Notes under the pieces: generated by a model
The model's database searches: none
Seen by the model: the letters and a program-made list of their open reading frames with translations, nothing else
Told to the model about the DNA's origin: nothing
From: SLNP01 sp964568875
Lineage (GTDB): Bacteria > Bacteroidota > Bacteroidia > Bacteroidales > VadinHA17
Reading direction: 5' to 3'
Assembly: GCA_964568875.1 (NCBI GenBank)
Contig: CAZMSH010000006.1
Span: 62,001-126,000 of the forward strand
Length of the DNA stretch: 64,000 nucleotides
In this document: piece by piece, positions 53,205-62,584 of the stretch
Numbering within the stretch: the first letter of the stretch is position 1
Layout: every line of letters begins with the position of its first letter
Translations under genes and position numbers: made by a program

Positions 53205-53605
53205 TTCCTGATCAAGTTGAAGGTCATCTTTACGCAGTTGCCCTTATCATTAAACTCTATTCCGTCAGACAACTTACGCATTAAAAAGACTCCACGACCA
53301 CTGATTTTTTCAATATTTTCGGGTTTGGTGGGATCAGGTATTATTTCCGGCCTGAAGCCATTACCCTGATCTCTGACAACGACAACAAGGCTGTTTCCGG
53401 CCTTCTCAAATATTACTTCCACCTTCTTTGCTTCATCTCTCTTATTTCCATGGTTTATTGCATTATTGACCGCTTCCATAACGGCAACAAGTACTTCTCC
53501 GTATGTCTCCTTTCCAATTGAAAACAGTGGAGAAACAGATTCAATAAACTCTTCAATCTTACGAAGGTTACCAATATTTGATCCTATCGTAATCTCTCTT
53601 TTCAT
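53201..53605 (-). CDS. RsbW-like ATP-binding protein (anti-sigma/HATPase type)
   Basis: GHKL ATPase-fold protein of 134 residues. The N box AVNNAINHGNKRDEAKKV and G1 box VVVRDQGNGF, with GRGVFLMRKLSDGIEFN, are as in RsbW/SpoIIAB-like serine kinases. No anti-anti-sigma or PP2C partner gene is adjacent. It is coupled to ybeY, an arrangement I recognise from Bacteroidota genomes, but its role is not known. Confidence 0.87.
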   Translation of the reverse strand: MKREITIGSNIGNLRKIEEFIESVSPLFSIGKETYGEVLVAVMEAVNNAINHGNKRDEAKKVEVIFEKAGNSLVVVVRDQGNGFRPEIIPDPTKPENIEKISGRGVFLMRKLSDGIEFNDKGNCVKMTFNLIRN

Positions 53606-53659
53606 AAAAACAAGTATCCCTATTTATACCGATAATCCGACAATTTGTTACATCCCGCT

Positions 53660-54838
53660 TCAATTTTTTCCTGCCAGCCAGCTTTCGGGATTCTGACGCT
53701 TCGTCTCTTCATAGACAAAAAAGTTCAATATCCCCTGGTTTGAGCCATCTGGTTCAAGGAACAAATCAGCGATCACATGTTTTGTCTCTATCATATCACC
53801 CGGTTTGACCTTAACATTTATAAGATTCTGATAGACCGTGAGAAATTTACCATGCCTTATAATAACAGCCATATTTCCTCCGCTGATACCAATAACGCTT
53901 TTAACCTCTCCCCGGAATACAGCCCTCACCTGTGTTGCACCGCTGCATGTAATTTCTATTCCCGGATTATCAAGCTTAACATATTTCATAACCGGATGCG
54001 GCTGTTCTCCATATTTTGATGTTATTATCCCTCTCTCAACAGGCCAGGGCAGCCTGCCCTTATTGCTTACAAAATCGTTCCCCACAAGTATTTGCTCTGG
54101 CGTTAATTCAGCTGTTTCAGCCTTCTTTCTCTCTTCTTCGATCATCCTGTTTATCTCGGTCTGAATCTGGCTGGCAATTCTTTTCTTAGTCTCAAGATCC
54201 TGCCGCAGCTTTCTTTCTTGACCTGACAGCTGATTAATAAGTCTCTGCTGCTTCTGGTAGTCTGTTTGCAACTGCTGCTTCTGATTCTCTTCCCGGCTTC
54301 TAAGTTCATCTAATCTAAGTCGGTCGTTTTCAAGTCTCTCTCTCGTATCCTTTACCTGGATAACCAGATCATTTATTATTTCCGACTGCCTTCTGCGATA
54401 TTTAGCAGCCTGTTGTATATACTTCATTCGCTTGTAGCCCTGATTGAAATCTCTGGCTGAGAGCACAAAAATGGCAGGATGATACGACTTAATAACGCTC
54501 CAGGCAGATCTGATATTTGCTGCATAGTCGTTTCTCAGACTAACAAGATCGTTTTCCATCATAGTGGCCGAGAGTCTGTTCAATTCTATCCTTATATTTA
54601 ACAGATCTATCTCGCTTCTGAGCCCTGAAATGACATTCTCCCTAAGGCCAATACGGCTTCCGATTATTTTTAGCTCACTGGTACCTTCAGCACGCTTTCT
54701 AGAAGTAGCAATCAACATGTTGTTTACATATTCAATCTCTTCAAGCGTTTTCTTTCGTCTCTCTTCAAGTTCCGCCCTGCTCTGTGCCCTTAAAGGAGCC
54801 ACTATCAGAATTAACAATATAATCGTAAAGATTCTCAT
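53660..54838 (-). CDS. EnvC-like murein hydrolase activator (degenerate M23)
   Basis: Protein of 392 residues with signal peptide (about 1-18), a long coiled coil (about 22-250, heptads rich in Glu/Lys/Leu) and a C-terminal LytM/M23 domain starting at LPWPVERGIITSKYG. The second zinc motif HxH is absent (the position reads NFFVYE), so it is probably not a peptidase but, like EnvC, activates an amidase in cell separation. It follows DUF4292 with a one-base gap; the two probably share a message. Confidence 0.92.
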   Translation of the reverse strand: MRIFTIILLILIVAPLRAQSRAELEERRKKTLEEIEYVNNMLIATSRKRAEGTSELKIIGSRIGLRENVISGLRSEIDLLNIRIELNRLSATMMENDLVSLRNDYAANIRSAWSVIKSYHPAIFVLSARDFNQGYKRMKYIQQAAKYRRRQSEIINDLVIQVKDTRERLENDRLRLDELRSREENQKQQLQTDYQKQQRLINQLSGQERKLRQDLETKKRIASQIQTEINRMIEEERKKAETAELTPEQILVGNDFVSNKGRLPWPVERGIITSKYGEQPHPVMKYVKLDNPGIEITCSGATQVRAVFRGEVKSVIGISGGNMAVIIRHGKFLTVYQNLINVKVKPGDMIETKHVIADLFLEPDGSNQGILNFFVYEETKRQNPESWLAGKN

Positions 54839-54839
54839 T

Positions 54840-55604
54840 TCATCTTTCTATTCGATAACCAGCCGGTATTTCAAAATCAATCTTACCCTTCCAGTTCAGT
54901 TCAGTATCTTCATATGTCAGTTTCATATTTAAAATACCGCTCTCCTCTGCAATTTCAACACTTGAAGGATAGTACAAACCCTCAGTACCGGTAATAAAAC
55001 CAGATGCCTGAATAACTATCTTCCGTCCAAAAGTCATATCAGTTATCTGAAATCTATGAACCTTTGCAACATCGCAATCTGTATTTAATAAAATATCAGC
55101 CCATTCTGCATTAAGAGGCAGGTACTGACTACAGTCTATAGCTCTTCGCTTTATCATGGATCCCTCAGGCACATCTCCCATCAACAAAGGCAGCATTTCA
55201 TAAGTGAGACCGAAATCTCTTTTCAGTTGATCCCATTCCATTAAAGTAGCAGTTCTGCCTACTCTGTCCAATATAGTAACCGCATTCTTGTCAGCATATA
55301 TTCTTGCAATTTCTATTCCTGCAAATGTTCTTATGCTGGCAAGCCACTTACCATCATCTGATACACGGAGATTCATTGTAAATCTCTCCCTGTTGCCTCC
55401 TGTAATCAGTTCAACTCTGCCTTTCCTTATATAGAGCCCCGATTTTACTATATTATTAGCAAGTATATCATTATACATCATGTGTTTACGTGGCAGAGAG
55501 TCGTTTTCATCAGTTGCTGCTCCCCTCCTCAGAACACTACAGCCTGAGGTCGCAATCAATACAACACATGATATTAATAAAGCTATTTTACCAACCTTTT
55601 GCAT
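54840..55604 (-). CDS. DUF4292 lipoprotein
   Basis: Lipoprotein of 254 residues: lipobox SGC near residue 22, then a beta-rich domain resembling LolA/LolB-type half-barrels (family DUF4292). The conserved stretch is MNLRVSDDGKWLASIRTFAGIEIARIYADK near residues 75-105. It may bind lipid or lipoprotein at the outer membrane (inference from fold resemblance). Overlaps the TPR gene by 22 bases, so the two are coupled. Confidence 0.87.
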   Translation of the reverse strand: MQKVGKIALLISCVVLIATSGCSVLRRGAATDENDSLPRKHMMYNDILANNIVKSGLYIRKGRVELITGGNRERFTMNLRVSDDGKWLASIRTFAGIEIARIYADKNAVTILDRVGRTATLMEWDQLKRDFGLTYEMLPLLMGDVPEGSMIKRRAIDCSQYLPLNAEWADILLNTDCDVAKVHRFQITDMTFGRKIVIQASGFITGTEGLYYPSSVEIAEESGILNMKLTYEDTELNWKGKIDFEIPAGYRIER

Positions 55605-57307
55605 TCTTCAATATTAACTCTCAGTTCCTCTTCCGGGCCTCCCATTTTAATTGCCCTCTCCCATGCCTCTATTGCCTCTCTGTATTTCTTTCTTGCCTTT
55701 AGTATATATCCATAATGTTTAAAATATTCAGCATCGTCATTATCATCTGACTCTGCTATTCGCTTGATAACCCTCTCTGCCCTGACGTATTTACCCTGCT
55801 TATATAATACCCATGCATAAGTATCATTAAAGACGTTATAATCATCTTCCACATTCACGACCTTTTCTATCATCTTACGTGCCTCTCTTAACCTTATACC
55901 CTTTTCGGCAAGAAAATAAGCATAGTTATTTAGTATGATCAGATCATCCGGCTCTATTTTCAGCGCTTCATCAAACTTTGCAAATGCTTCTGCACTCTTC
56001 CCCATTCTGTAAAGAGCATCCGCCTCCATTGAAAGTATCTGCATCGCAAGCTCCTGATTGTTGTTTAAAAGTCTTCTTGCCCTGTTCAGTTGCTCAAGTG
56101 CTTCATCAAAAAAACCAATTTGTGTAGCAGACAATGCATTCATCAATTTAGGCAGTATCGCGGTATTAAAATTGCGTACAGCCTGTGAAGAAAGCGAATA
56201 CAGCTTTTCATAATCGCTTTTATCTGCAAGCAGAAGTAAAAGCTTCTCCCAGGCGTAATAGCCTTCAGGCCATTTCTTTACATAAATCTCCAGTAATTCT
56301 ATTGCCTCGTCTGTGCGTCCGGATACCTGATACAATTCAGGACGCAATAAAAACACCAACGGATTTTCTTCATGTGAAGCCTCAAGCACCCGCAGTGATA
56401 TTTCAAATTCATTGGAAAACTCCTTTGTTATAGCAGGATCTTCAAGCTGCGATGCAAAGAAATTTACCTTATCCTCTGCAGATATACTCTCCTTAAGCGC
56501 AACGGTATTTAACAGACTGAAAATATCAGCATAATTACTTTCCTGCCTGAAAAATTCAGCCAATGAAAAAAGAACTTCAATATTATCAGGCTCAGCATTA
56601 ACAAGCTCTTCATATACACCGGCCGCCTTTTCATTTTCTCCTGTATCACGATACAATTCAGCAAGAATCCCAAGAAAGGAATACTCTTCGGGATGGGTAT
56701 CAATCAGAACATTCAGCTTACTCTCAGCTTCCTGGTATTTCTTCATTTTAATAAGACTTCTGACAAGAGGTATTGCCGAGGCCCCTCCAACACTGTATTT
56801 ATCATCAAAATACCTGAAAATGTTCGCTGCTTCATTGTATTTACCTGCTTCATAATAGAGGTTTCCCAGAGTATATTTCACCTCTTCCTCCTGCGGGAAA
56901 GTCTTATTGGCTTTTTCATAGTAAATTATTGCACTGTCAGTCATTCCCTTTTTGTAGTAAGCATTCGCCACAAGCATAAAATGCCATATATTCTCGTTTC
57001 TTTCCAGTGCAGCACTCCCATATCTGACTGCCTCATCCATGTTACCCGTAAAGTATGAAATCTGACCAATCTGGTACCATGCCCCATCGCGCTCAGGCGC
57101 TATGTTTATGCATTCTTCAAACATTGACAAGGCATTTGCCGAAGATCCAATGAGTTTATGCCTTAAACCCTCAACGTAGTAGTACTCATATTTCTCGTTT
57201 CTCTCCTGCTTCCTCAATGCAGCAGATGTTGAAGGTGCTGTTCCCCTGTTGCAGGAAACAGGCAGCAACAATAATAACGTCAGTATAAAATATATCCCTT
57301 GTTTCAT
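55583..57307 (-). CDS. TPR-repeat lipoprotein
   Basis: Protein of 574 residues with lipobox PVSC (Cys19) and about twelve tetratricopeptide repeats starting near residue 38 (for instance GAWYQIGQISYFTGNMDEA, then ILNNYAYFLAEKG). An outer-membrane-facing scaffold for protein contacts is likely; partner unknown. It belongs to the conserved order flippase, dut, TPR, DUF4292, EnvC-like. Its ATG overlaps the dut remnant stop by 4 bases. Confidence 0.92.
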   Translation of the reverse strand: MKQGIYFILTLLLLLPVSCNRGTAPSTSAALRKQERNEKYEYYYVEGLRHKLIGSSANALSMFEECINIAPERDGAWYQIGQISYFTGNMDEAVRYGSAALERNENIWHFMLVANAYYKKGMTDSAIIYYEKANKTFPQEEEVKYTLGNLYYEAGKYNEAANIFRYFDDKYSVGGASAIPLVRSLIKMKKYQEAESKLNVLIDTHPEEYSFLGILAELYRDTGENEKAAGVYEELVNAEPDNIEVLFSLAEFFRQESNYADIFSLLNTVALKESISAEDKVNFFASQLEDPAITKEFSNEFEISLRVLEASHEENPLVFLLRPELYQVSGRTDEAIELLEIYVKKWPEGYYAWEKLLLLLADKSDYEKLYSLSSQAVRNFNTAILPKLMNALSATQIGFFDEALEQLNRARRLLNNNQELAMQILSMEADALYRMGKSAEAFAKFDEALKIEPDDLIILNNYAYFLAEKGIRLREARKMIEKVVNVEDDYNVFNDTYAWVLYKQGKYVRAERVIKRIAESDDNDDAEYFKHYGYILKARKKYREAIEAWERAIKMGGPEEELRVNIEECKRLVK

Positions 57308-57543
57308 GAATTCCTCCCAATCTGACCGAAGTCGCTCCTGACCCGCTCTGTGTTTACCCCGTTCATGTGATTGTGCGATCTGCCTGCATCATGTTTTTTC
57401 ACAACTTTCTTAATCTCTGGTTCTTCTTGTAGCAGCACCATGGCTTCCTCTAAATTTTCGCTCCGGAGGTTCACGGAAGCTGCTCCGATATTGTACTTAT
57501 GAAGCCGGTAATTCCTGCTATTGATATATTTATGTTGATTCAT
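57304..57543 (-). pseudogene. dUTPase (dut) remnant with internal in-frame deletion
   Basis: An open frame of 79 codons aligns with both ends of a trimeric dUTPase but lacks the middle. N-terminal INSRNYRLHKYNIGAASVNL followed by RSENLEE parallels the IN-KSKH-LP-Y...SAGMDLRANLEE start (motif I region). The C-terminal VVKKHD, then 13 residues, then TER-x4-FG-x2-G keeps the exact spacing of the dUTPase end, but the glycine-rich motif V reads RVRSDFGQIG. Motifs II to IV, including the uridine pocket, are gone, about 65-70 residues. It lies exactly where dut is expected between the flippase and the TPR gene. Not expected to be active. Confidence 0.6.
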
Positions 57544-57601
57544 AACTAGCCTATCTGAATTTCATATCTTGTTCCAATCATGCCGGGCACCTCCAATAAT
57601 C

Positions 57602-59077
57602 CTATATGTTCCTTTTCAGGTACAAAGAAAGGGTTTTATCTCGTCTCTCTGCCAGAAGAATAAACGCGCTGATCAGTAAAAGATTAACCCCCAGTTCTAA
57701 AACTGTGCTTTTCCATTCTATTAATAACGAGAACACGACAATTGCTATTGCTATTACCGTATAAAACAAGATCTTCCCGACCTCGTAGTTTATCCTGTAA
57801 AATTTCCTTCCGGCTGACCATGAAAGAGTTACCATCGCCATATAGCATGCGACATGTGCCCAGGCTGACGCCATATATCCGTAAACAGGAATAAGAAAAA
57901 CATTTATCAGTATTGTTATAACAGCCCCTGAGAATGTAAAATAAGCTCCATAGCGGGTCATGTCATTTATCTTATACCAGACACTCAGGTTGAGATATAT
58001 CCCGTAAAGCAGATATGCAAAACTAACTATCGGAACCACTATTATTGATTCTCGAAATATTGGTCCGACAAAATATTGAACTACAGGGATGAAAAGATTC
58101 AATGCCAGAAACAGTACCAGGGCTGATATTACAAAATGCTTCATTACGAAAGCATATGTCTCTTTAGCATCGCTTTTGCCTGCCTTCTCGAAAAAGAATG
58201 GCTCTGCCGCAAACCTGAACATCTGCACAAACAGGGACATGAGAACCGCAATCTTATAGCCTCCGCCATATTCACCAACTAGGTCGAGTCCGTCGCTGCC
58301 CTCAGCCAGCCTGCGCAATAATATTTTATCCACTACATCATTAATGGTTCCTGCAATACCGGCAATGAGCAGGGGCAAAGAATAGTTTATCATGCGCTTC
58401 CAGGTGCTCCAGCTGAACGAAGGCTTTACTTTCAGAATTACCGGCAGAAGCATGATCAGGGTTGCCGTGCTTCCGATCAGGTTTCCGAGGAATACGTAAC
58501 CTATGAGATAGTCAGGATCATAAAAGGAAAGTACAAATTTGTTACCTCGTTCATACATTCCCGGGGCGATTTTAATAAGGAAAACAATAGTGCTTACTGT
58601 TATTACGACATTGGCTATCTTAATTGCACTAAACAACAATGGCCTTTCATCTCTTCGAAGTTTTGCAAACGGTATTGCACAGAAAGCATCAACAGCAACT
58701 ATTGCAGTAAATAATCTTATATAACTTGTATTCTCACGGTAATTAAAAAATGCAGCAACATCATTTATAAAGAGGTTTGTAAACAGAATAAACAATGACG
58801 ATGTAATAAACAGACTGGTAAGAGCTGTTCCATATGTTTTTTTCAGGTCGGATGCTTTCTGAGAAAATCTGAAAAAGCCTGTCTCCATACCATATGTAAG
58901 GGCGACCAGTAATAGCACCATCCATGCATACAACTCAACGATAACACCGTAATCAGCGCGTGTCTGCAATGTGTAGGTATAAAGAGGCGTAAGAACAACA
59001 TAGTTCAGGAACCTGGGAACCATGGTTCCGACACCATAAATGACCGTTTGACCTGCCAGCCGTCTTACTTCCTTCAT
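57602..59077 (-). CDS. Polysaccharide/oligosaccharide flippase (MOP superfamily)
   Basis: Membrane transporter of 491 residues with about fourteen helices, of the Wzx/MurJ-like polysaccharide biosynthesis protein family. The start at ATG 59077 (MKEVRRLAGQTVIYGVG) fits the amphipathic N-terminus of the family; 59095 adds six residues. It probably moves lipid-linked sugars across the inner membrane for exopolysaccharide or envelope glycans. Head of the minus-strand run. Confidence 0.9.
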   Translation of the reverse strand: MKEVRRLAGQTVIYGVGTMVPRFLNYVVLTPLYTYTLQTRADYGVIVELYAWMVLLLVALTYGMETGFFRFSQKASDLKKTYGTALTSLFITSSLFILFTNLFINDVAAFFNYRENTSYIRLFTAIVAVDAFCAIPFAKLRRDERPLLFSAIKIANVVITVSTIVFLIKIAPGMYERGNKFVLSFYDPDYLIGYVFLGNLIGSTATLIMLLPVILKVKPSFSWSTWKRMINYSLPLLIAGIAGTINDVVDKILLRRLAEGSDGLDLVGEYGGGYKIAVLMSLFVQMFRFAAEPFFFEKAGKSDAKETYAFVMKHFVISALVLFLALNLFIPVVQYFVGPIFRESIIVVPIVSFAYLLYGIYLNLSVWYKINDMTRYGAYFTFSGAVITILINVFLIPVYGYMASAWAHVACYMAMVTLSWSAGRKFYRINYEVGKILFYTVIAIAIVVFSLLIEWKSTVLELGVNLLLISAFILLAERRDKTLSLYLKRNI

Positions 59078-59178
59078 TAAAAAGATTTTTCGCAAATATA
59101 TGCATCACGTTCCACTAATCAGAAACGGCAGTTGGCGAAATATGAACCTGTGCCGTGAAATATTAACATTATTATGAA

Positions 59179-59186
59179 TAACTTTG
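59179..59186 (+). promoter_or_regulatory. -7 promoter element for the cyclophilin-pheS operon
   Basis: TAACTTTG matches TAnnTTTG exactly, 28 bases before the ATG at 59214. A weak GTG at 59155 may be the -33. Confidence 0.6.
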
Positions 59187-59213
59187 CACCTGTTCAATTA
59201 AAACCCCGAAATA

Positions 59214-60026
59214 ATGAAAAAGATCTTCTTGATTTTGCTGGTTATGATTGCCATTGCAGGCTGTCAGAATAAAAAGGAGACTGATGAGACTGTGTATGTC
59301 AGACTTGAAACCACACATGGTGATATTACACTGATGCTTTATGATGAGACTCCTCTGCATCGGAATAACTTTGTTGAACTTGTTAAGTCAGGTTTTTATG
59401 ATGATATTCTCTTCCACCGCATAATCGATGGTTTCATGATACAGACAGGGAATCCCCAGACTCGCGGTACTTATATTGAAGGTGCAGATCTTTCAAAGTA
59501 CAGATACACAATACCGGCTGAAATTGTTCCGGGGTTATTTCACAAAAAGGGTGCTGTTGCCGCTGCCCGTACCGGAGATTCATCCAATCCGCTGAGGGCG
59601 TCATCTTCAACACAATTTTACATAGTACAGGGCGTCACTCACGATTCAGCACAGATTATCAGGCAGGAAGAACGCATCAACGATAATATCAGGATGAATA
59701 TGTATTACAGGTTCATGGCAGAGGAGAGGGCTCAGGCTGATTCTGCCGGACTGCAGCTGTCGACCGCAGAGCTTCAGGAAAAAGCCACCATAAGAATTGA
59801 TGAATATTTTAAAAACATTGAGCCATATAATATCCCTGAAGACCAGAAGGCTGTATATGCAACTGAAGGAGGTACTCCTCATCTTGATATGAACTATACA
59901 GTATTCGGCCAGGTTCTCGAAGGTTTTGAGGTGATAGACAAAATAGCTGCCGAACCGAGAGACCGGTCAGACAGGCCTCTTTCCGATACGGTCAGAATAT
60001 TAAAGGCTGAAATTGTGAAAAGATAA
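59214..60026 (+). CDS. Peptidyl-prolyl cis-trans isomerase, cyclophilin type (lipoprotein)
   Basis: Cyclophilin of 270 residues, lipobox AIAGC (about residue 17). The core reads VRLETTHGDITLMLYDETP, then FHRIIDGFMIQTGNPQTRG with the catalytic Arg, and SSTQFYIVQG. An insertion of about 60 charged residues (about 148-205) separates the core from the final strand, YTVFGQVLEGFEVIDKIA. It helps fold envelope proteins. 15 bases separate it from pheS. Confidence 0.93.
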   Translation: MKKIFLILLVMIAIAGCQNKKETDETVYVRLETTHGDITLMLYDETPLHRNNFVELVKSGFYDDILFHRIIDGFMIQTGNPQTRGTYIEGADLSKYRYTIPAEIVPGLFHKKGAVAAARTGDSSNPLRASSSTQFYIVQGVTHDSAQIIRQEERINDNIRMNMYYRFMAEERAQADSAGLQLSTAELQEKATIRIDEYFKNIEPYNIPEDQKAVYATEGGTPHLDMNYTVFGQVLEGFEVIDKIAAEPRDRSDRPLSDTVRILKAEIVKR

Positions 60027-60041
60027 TCTTCGATCACAACA

Positions 60042-61079
60042 ATGAGAGAGACTATTGAAAGACTGAAGAGAGAAGTTGAGTCATTCTCATTTGATGATAG
60101 CGGATCTGCTGAAAGCTTCAGGCTCCGCTATCTCAGTCGCAAAGGATTGATACCTGAGCTTTTCGACCGGTTCAGAACCATCCCCGCAGAGCAGAAAAAA
60201 GAGACCGGAAAGGCTTTGAATGAACTTAAGAATCTCGCACAGGATCTCTATGATCTTAACAGCACTGCCGGTTCCGGAAAGACTGATCAAACCGGTTTCG
60301 ACCACACCAGGCCGGTTTATCCTGTTGAGCTTGGCTCAAGACATCCCATTTCCATCGTGCGTAATGAGCTGATCTCTATTTTCTCCAGGATAGGTTTCAC
60401 GGTATCCGAAGGTCCTGAAATAGAAGACGATAATCATGTTTTTTCAAAACTGAACTTCGCTCCTGATCATCCTGCACGTGATATGCAGGACACCTTTTAC
60501 ATTTCCCGTATTTCTGATGAAGAATCATCTGTTGATGATATTCTGCTGCGTACACATACCTCTTCAGTACAGGTTCGTGTTATGGAAAACCAGAAACCGC
60601 CCATCAGAACGATTTCTCCCGGAAGAGTATTCAGGAATGAGGCTGTGTCTGCCCGTGCCCATTGCATCTTTCATCAGGTAGAGGGCCTTTATATAGACAC
60701 CCGGGTCTCCTTTGCCGATCTTCGTCAGACATTGTTTTATTTCTGTCGTGAAATGTTTGGTCCCAAAACAGAAATACGACTCCGTCCGTCATACTTTCCG
60801 TTTACAGAGCCCTCAGCCGAACTTGATGTGAGCTGCCGGCTCTGCTCAGGCAAAGGATGTAATGTGTGCAAATATACCGGATGGCTCGAGGTGCTTGGTT
60901 GTGGAATGGTTCATCCCGCCGTACTGGAGGCTTGCGAAATAGACAGTGAAAAATATACAGGCTTTGCTTTTGGTATGGGTATTGAAAGAATAGCCATGCT
61001 TAAATACAGGGTAGATGATTTAAGGCTCTACTTTGAAAATGATGTAAGATTCCTTTCTCAGTTCAGGTCTTCAATTTAG
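60042..61079 (+). CDS. pheS: Phenylalanyl-tRNA synthetase alpha subunit
   Basis: Class II aminoacyl-tRNA synthetase alpha chain, 345 residues. The N-terminal coiled region is followed by motif 2 (RVFRNEAVSARAHCIFHQVEG) and motif 3 (FAFGMGIERIAMLKY). The insertion SCRLCSGKGCNVCKYTGW carries four cysteines as a probable zinc site. pheT is not adjacent, since the next gene is convergent, so the two subunits are encoded apart. Confidence 0.97.
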   Translation: MRETIERLKREVESFSFDDSGSAESFRLRYLSRKGLIPELFDRFRTIPAEQKKETGKALNELKNLAQDLYDLNSTAGSGKTDQTGFDHTRPVYPVELGSRHPISIVRNELISIFSRIGFTVSEGPEIEDDNHVFSKLNFAPDHPARDMQDTFYISRISDEESSVDDILLRTHTSSVQVRVMENQKPPIRTISPGRVFRNEAVSARAHCIFHQVEGLYIDTRVSFADLRQTLFYFCREMFGPKTEIRLRPSYFPFTEPSAELDVSCRLCSGKGCNVCKYTGWLEVLGCGMVHPAVLEACEIDSEKYTGFAFGMGIERIAMLKYRVDDLRLYFENDVRFLSQFRSSI

Positions 61080-61098
61080 TAGTATCAATGCCTTATTG

Positions 61099-61512
61099 TT
61101 ACTCATAAATGATCTCGCTGGTAATCTCGATGCTCTGCTTGTAGCTGTAACTTACGCCGCAGAATTTCTCATGTGACATATTGATCGCCTGTTCAACCTT
61201 CTCATGAGGAATATTTTCACCACTGAGAAAAAATTTAATATGCATAGTATCGAAATGCCGTGGATGATCCTCCGTAACATGTCCGCTTACCTCTACTCTG
61301 AGACTGGTAAACGGTACTCTCATTTTTCTCAGTATAGAGGCAACATCCATTCCGGTACATCCGCCCAATGCTACCAGCATCAAACTTTTAGGCCTTGGTC
61401 CTTCGTTGTTGCCCCCAAAATCCTTTGAAGAATCGATAGTCAGACTATGGCCGTTCACATCTACCTCAAACGACATATTACCCTTGAGTGTCAGTTTTGC
61501 AATATCATCCAT
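61099..61512 (-). CDS. OsmC-family protein
   Basis: Protein of 137 residues of the OsmC/Ohr family of thiol-dependent peroxidases. Conserved MLVALGGCTGMDVASILRK carries the first reactive Cys, and KFCGVSYSYKQS the second. It probably reduces organic hydroperoxides. Convergent with pheS; head of its own unit. Confidence 0.92.
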   Translation of the reverse strand: MDDIAKLTLKGNMSFEVDVNGHSLTIDSSKDFGGNNEGPRPKSLMLVALGGCTGMDVASILRKMRVPFTSLRVEVSGHVTEDHPRHFDTMHIKFFLSGENIPHEKVEQAINMSHEKFCGVSYSYKQSIEITSEIIYE

Positions 61513-61611
61513 ATTATGTTAAATAAATGTTTTAATATGATTTTTAGCAAAAGTAAACAATTATATCAAAGGTATTTATAATCTTTGTGGGATAACTGAA
61601 CTTCTGGTATT

Positions 61612-62322
61612 ATGAAACAACACGATATTCACATTCCTTTTTGTGACAAATGTGCCGTTGAAACCAATTCGCTCTTCCGTCACCTCACCAGGGAAGAGCT
61701 TGACACTATAAATTTTGAAAAAGATTTCAGGCATTACCGGCGTGGTGATGTGCTATATCAGGAAGGCAACAGAATAAATGGTTTTTATTGTATTAACAAA
61801 GGTATTATCAAAGTCTTCAAAACCGGCTTCGACGGAAAGGAGCAGATCATCAGATTCGCAAAAAAAGGTGACATAATTGCCTACCGCTCCGTTATCAGCA
61901 ACGAACCGGCCTGTACCACTGCTGAAGTAATTGAAGACAGTTACGTTTGTTTCATTCCTTCTGATGTCTTGTTCACCTTTGTAAAGTCAAATCCTTCCTT
62001 CTCCTTCGAACTAATGAAGTTAACCTGTCATGAGCTCGAAGAAGCCAACTCATACATAACAGACATTGCCCAGAAAACTGTCAGGGAGCGTCTTGCCGAG
62101 GTTTTGCTTCATCTTGTAGAAGAATTCGGACTGGACGAGAGTAAATATCTTAGAATTTCTCTAACCAGAGAAGAGCTGGCAAATATAGTTGGAACCGCTA
62201 CTGAATCTGTAATCAGATTATTGTCGGAATTCAAGAGTGACAAGCTTATTGAGCTGCACGGAAGGAAAATAAAAGTTATCGACACCAGGGGACTTGAAAA
62301 AGTAAGCAACATTTTCGGTTAA
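61612..62322 (+). CDS. Crp/Fnr-family transcriptional regulator
   Basis: Regulator of 236 residues. A cyclic-nucleotide-binding-like domain (about 25-140: YRRGDVLYQEGNRINGFYCINKG) precedes a helix-turn-helix (LTREELANIVGTATESVIRLLSEFKSD). N-terminal FCDKC gives two cysteines (12 and 15) but not the four needed for a full Fnr cluster, so oxygen sensing by a [4Fe-4S] cluster is uncertain. The neighbouring redox genes make a role in oxygen or redox response plausible (inference). Confidence 0.92.
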   Translation: MKQHDIHIPFCDKCAVETNSLFRHLTREELDTINFEKDFRHYRRGDVLYQEGNRINGFYCINKGIIKVFKTGFDGKEQIIRFAKKGDIIAYRSVISNEPACTTAEVIEDSYVCFIPSDVLFTFVKSNPSFSFELMKLTCHELEEANSYITDIAQKTVRERLAEVLLHLVEEFGLDESKYLRISLTREELANIVGTATESVIRLLSEFKSDKLIELHGRKIKVIDTRGLEKVSNIFG

Positions 62323-62368
62323 AATCCCCCTCTGACGAAAGAGGCAGATGGCTTGTCCTGTTATACTT

Positions 62369-62539
62369 TTATTCGAGTATATTATTCATGACAACATAGA
62401 ACAGCAGGCCAAATACAATAAGACCGCCACTCAGTATAAGCATTGGATTGCTCTCCATTTTAGTCAGTTCAGTATACGCAATAACGACTATTCCCGCAAG
62501 AATAAAGATCAATCCTGATTTTTTGAGAAATTCTTTCAT
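62369..62539 (-). CDS. Small two-helix membrane protein (56 residues)
   Basis: Short frame with ATG at 62539 and TAA at 62369. The product begins MKEFLKKSGLIFILAGIVVI and has two transmembrane helices (about 9-22 and 34-51) with a polar turn TKMESNP between. Family not recognised; it resembles small proteins near cell-envelope genes in Bacteroidota. It lies 46 bases after the Crp/Fnr gene and 45 before the ruvB end. Confidence 0.75.
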   Translation of the reverse strand: MKEFLKKSGLIFILAGIVVIAYTELTKMESNPMLILSGGLIVFGLLFYVVMNNILE

Positions 62540-62584
62540 ATATACTTACAATTTAGACCAATTTTGCGGCTCAAATATAGGTAA

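Noticed and set aside
60475..60480. CACGTG in pheS with partly symmetric flanks
   Set aside because: It is coding sequence for conserved pheS residues and lacks the parS outer bases.
61573..61587. CAAAG ... CTTTG inverted words before the Crp/Fnr gene
   Set aside because: The arms face the opposite way from the ACTTTG-N5-CAAAGT operator and do not match the TTGAT-N4-ATCAA Fnr site.
62329..62344. CCTCT-GACGAA-AGAGG hairpin after the Crp/Fnr gene
   Set aside because: The five-pair stem has no following T-run; insufficient for a terminator call.
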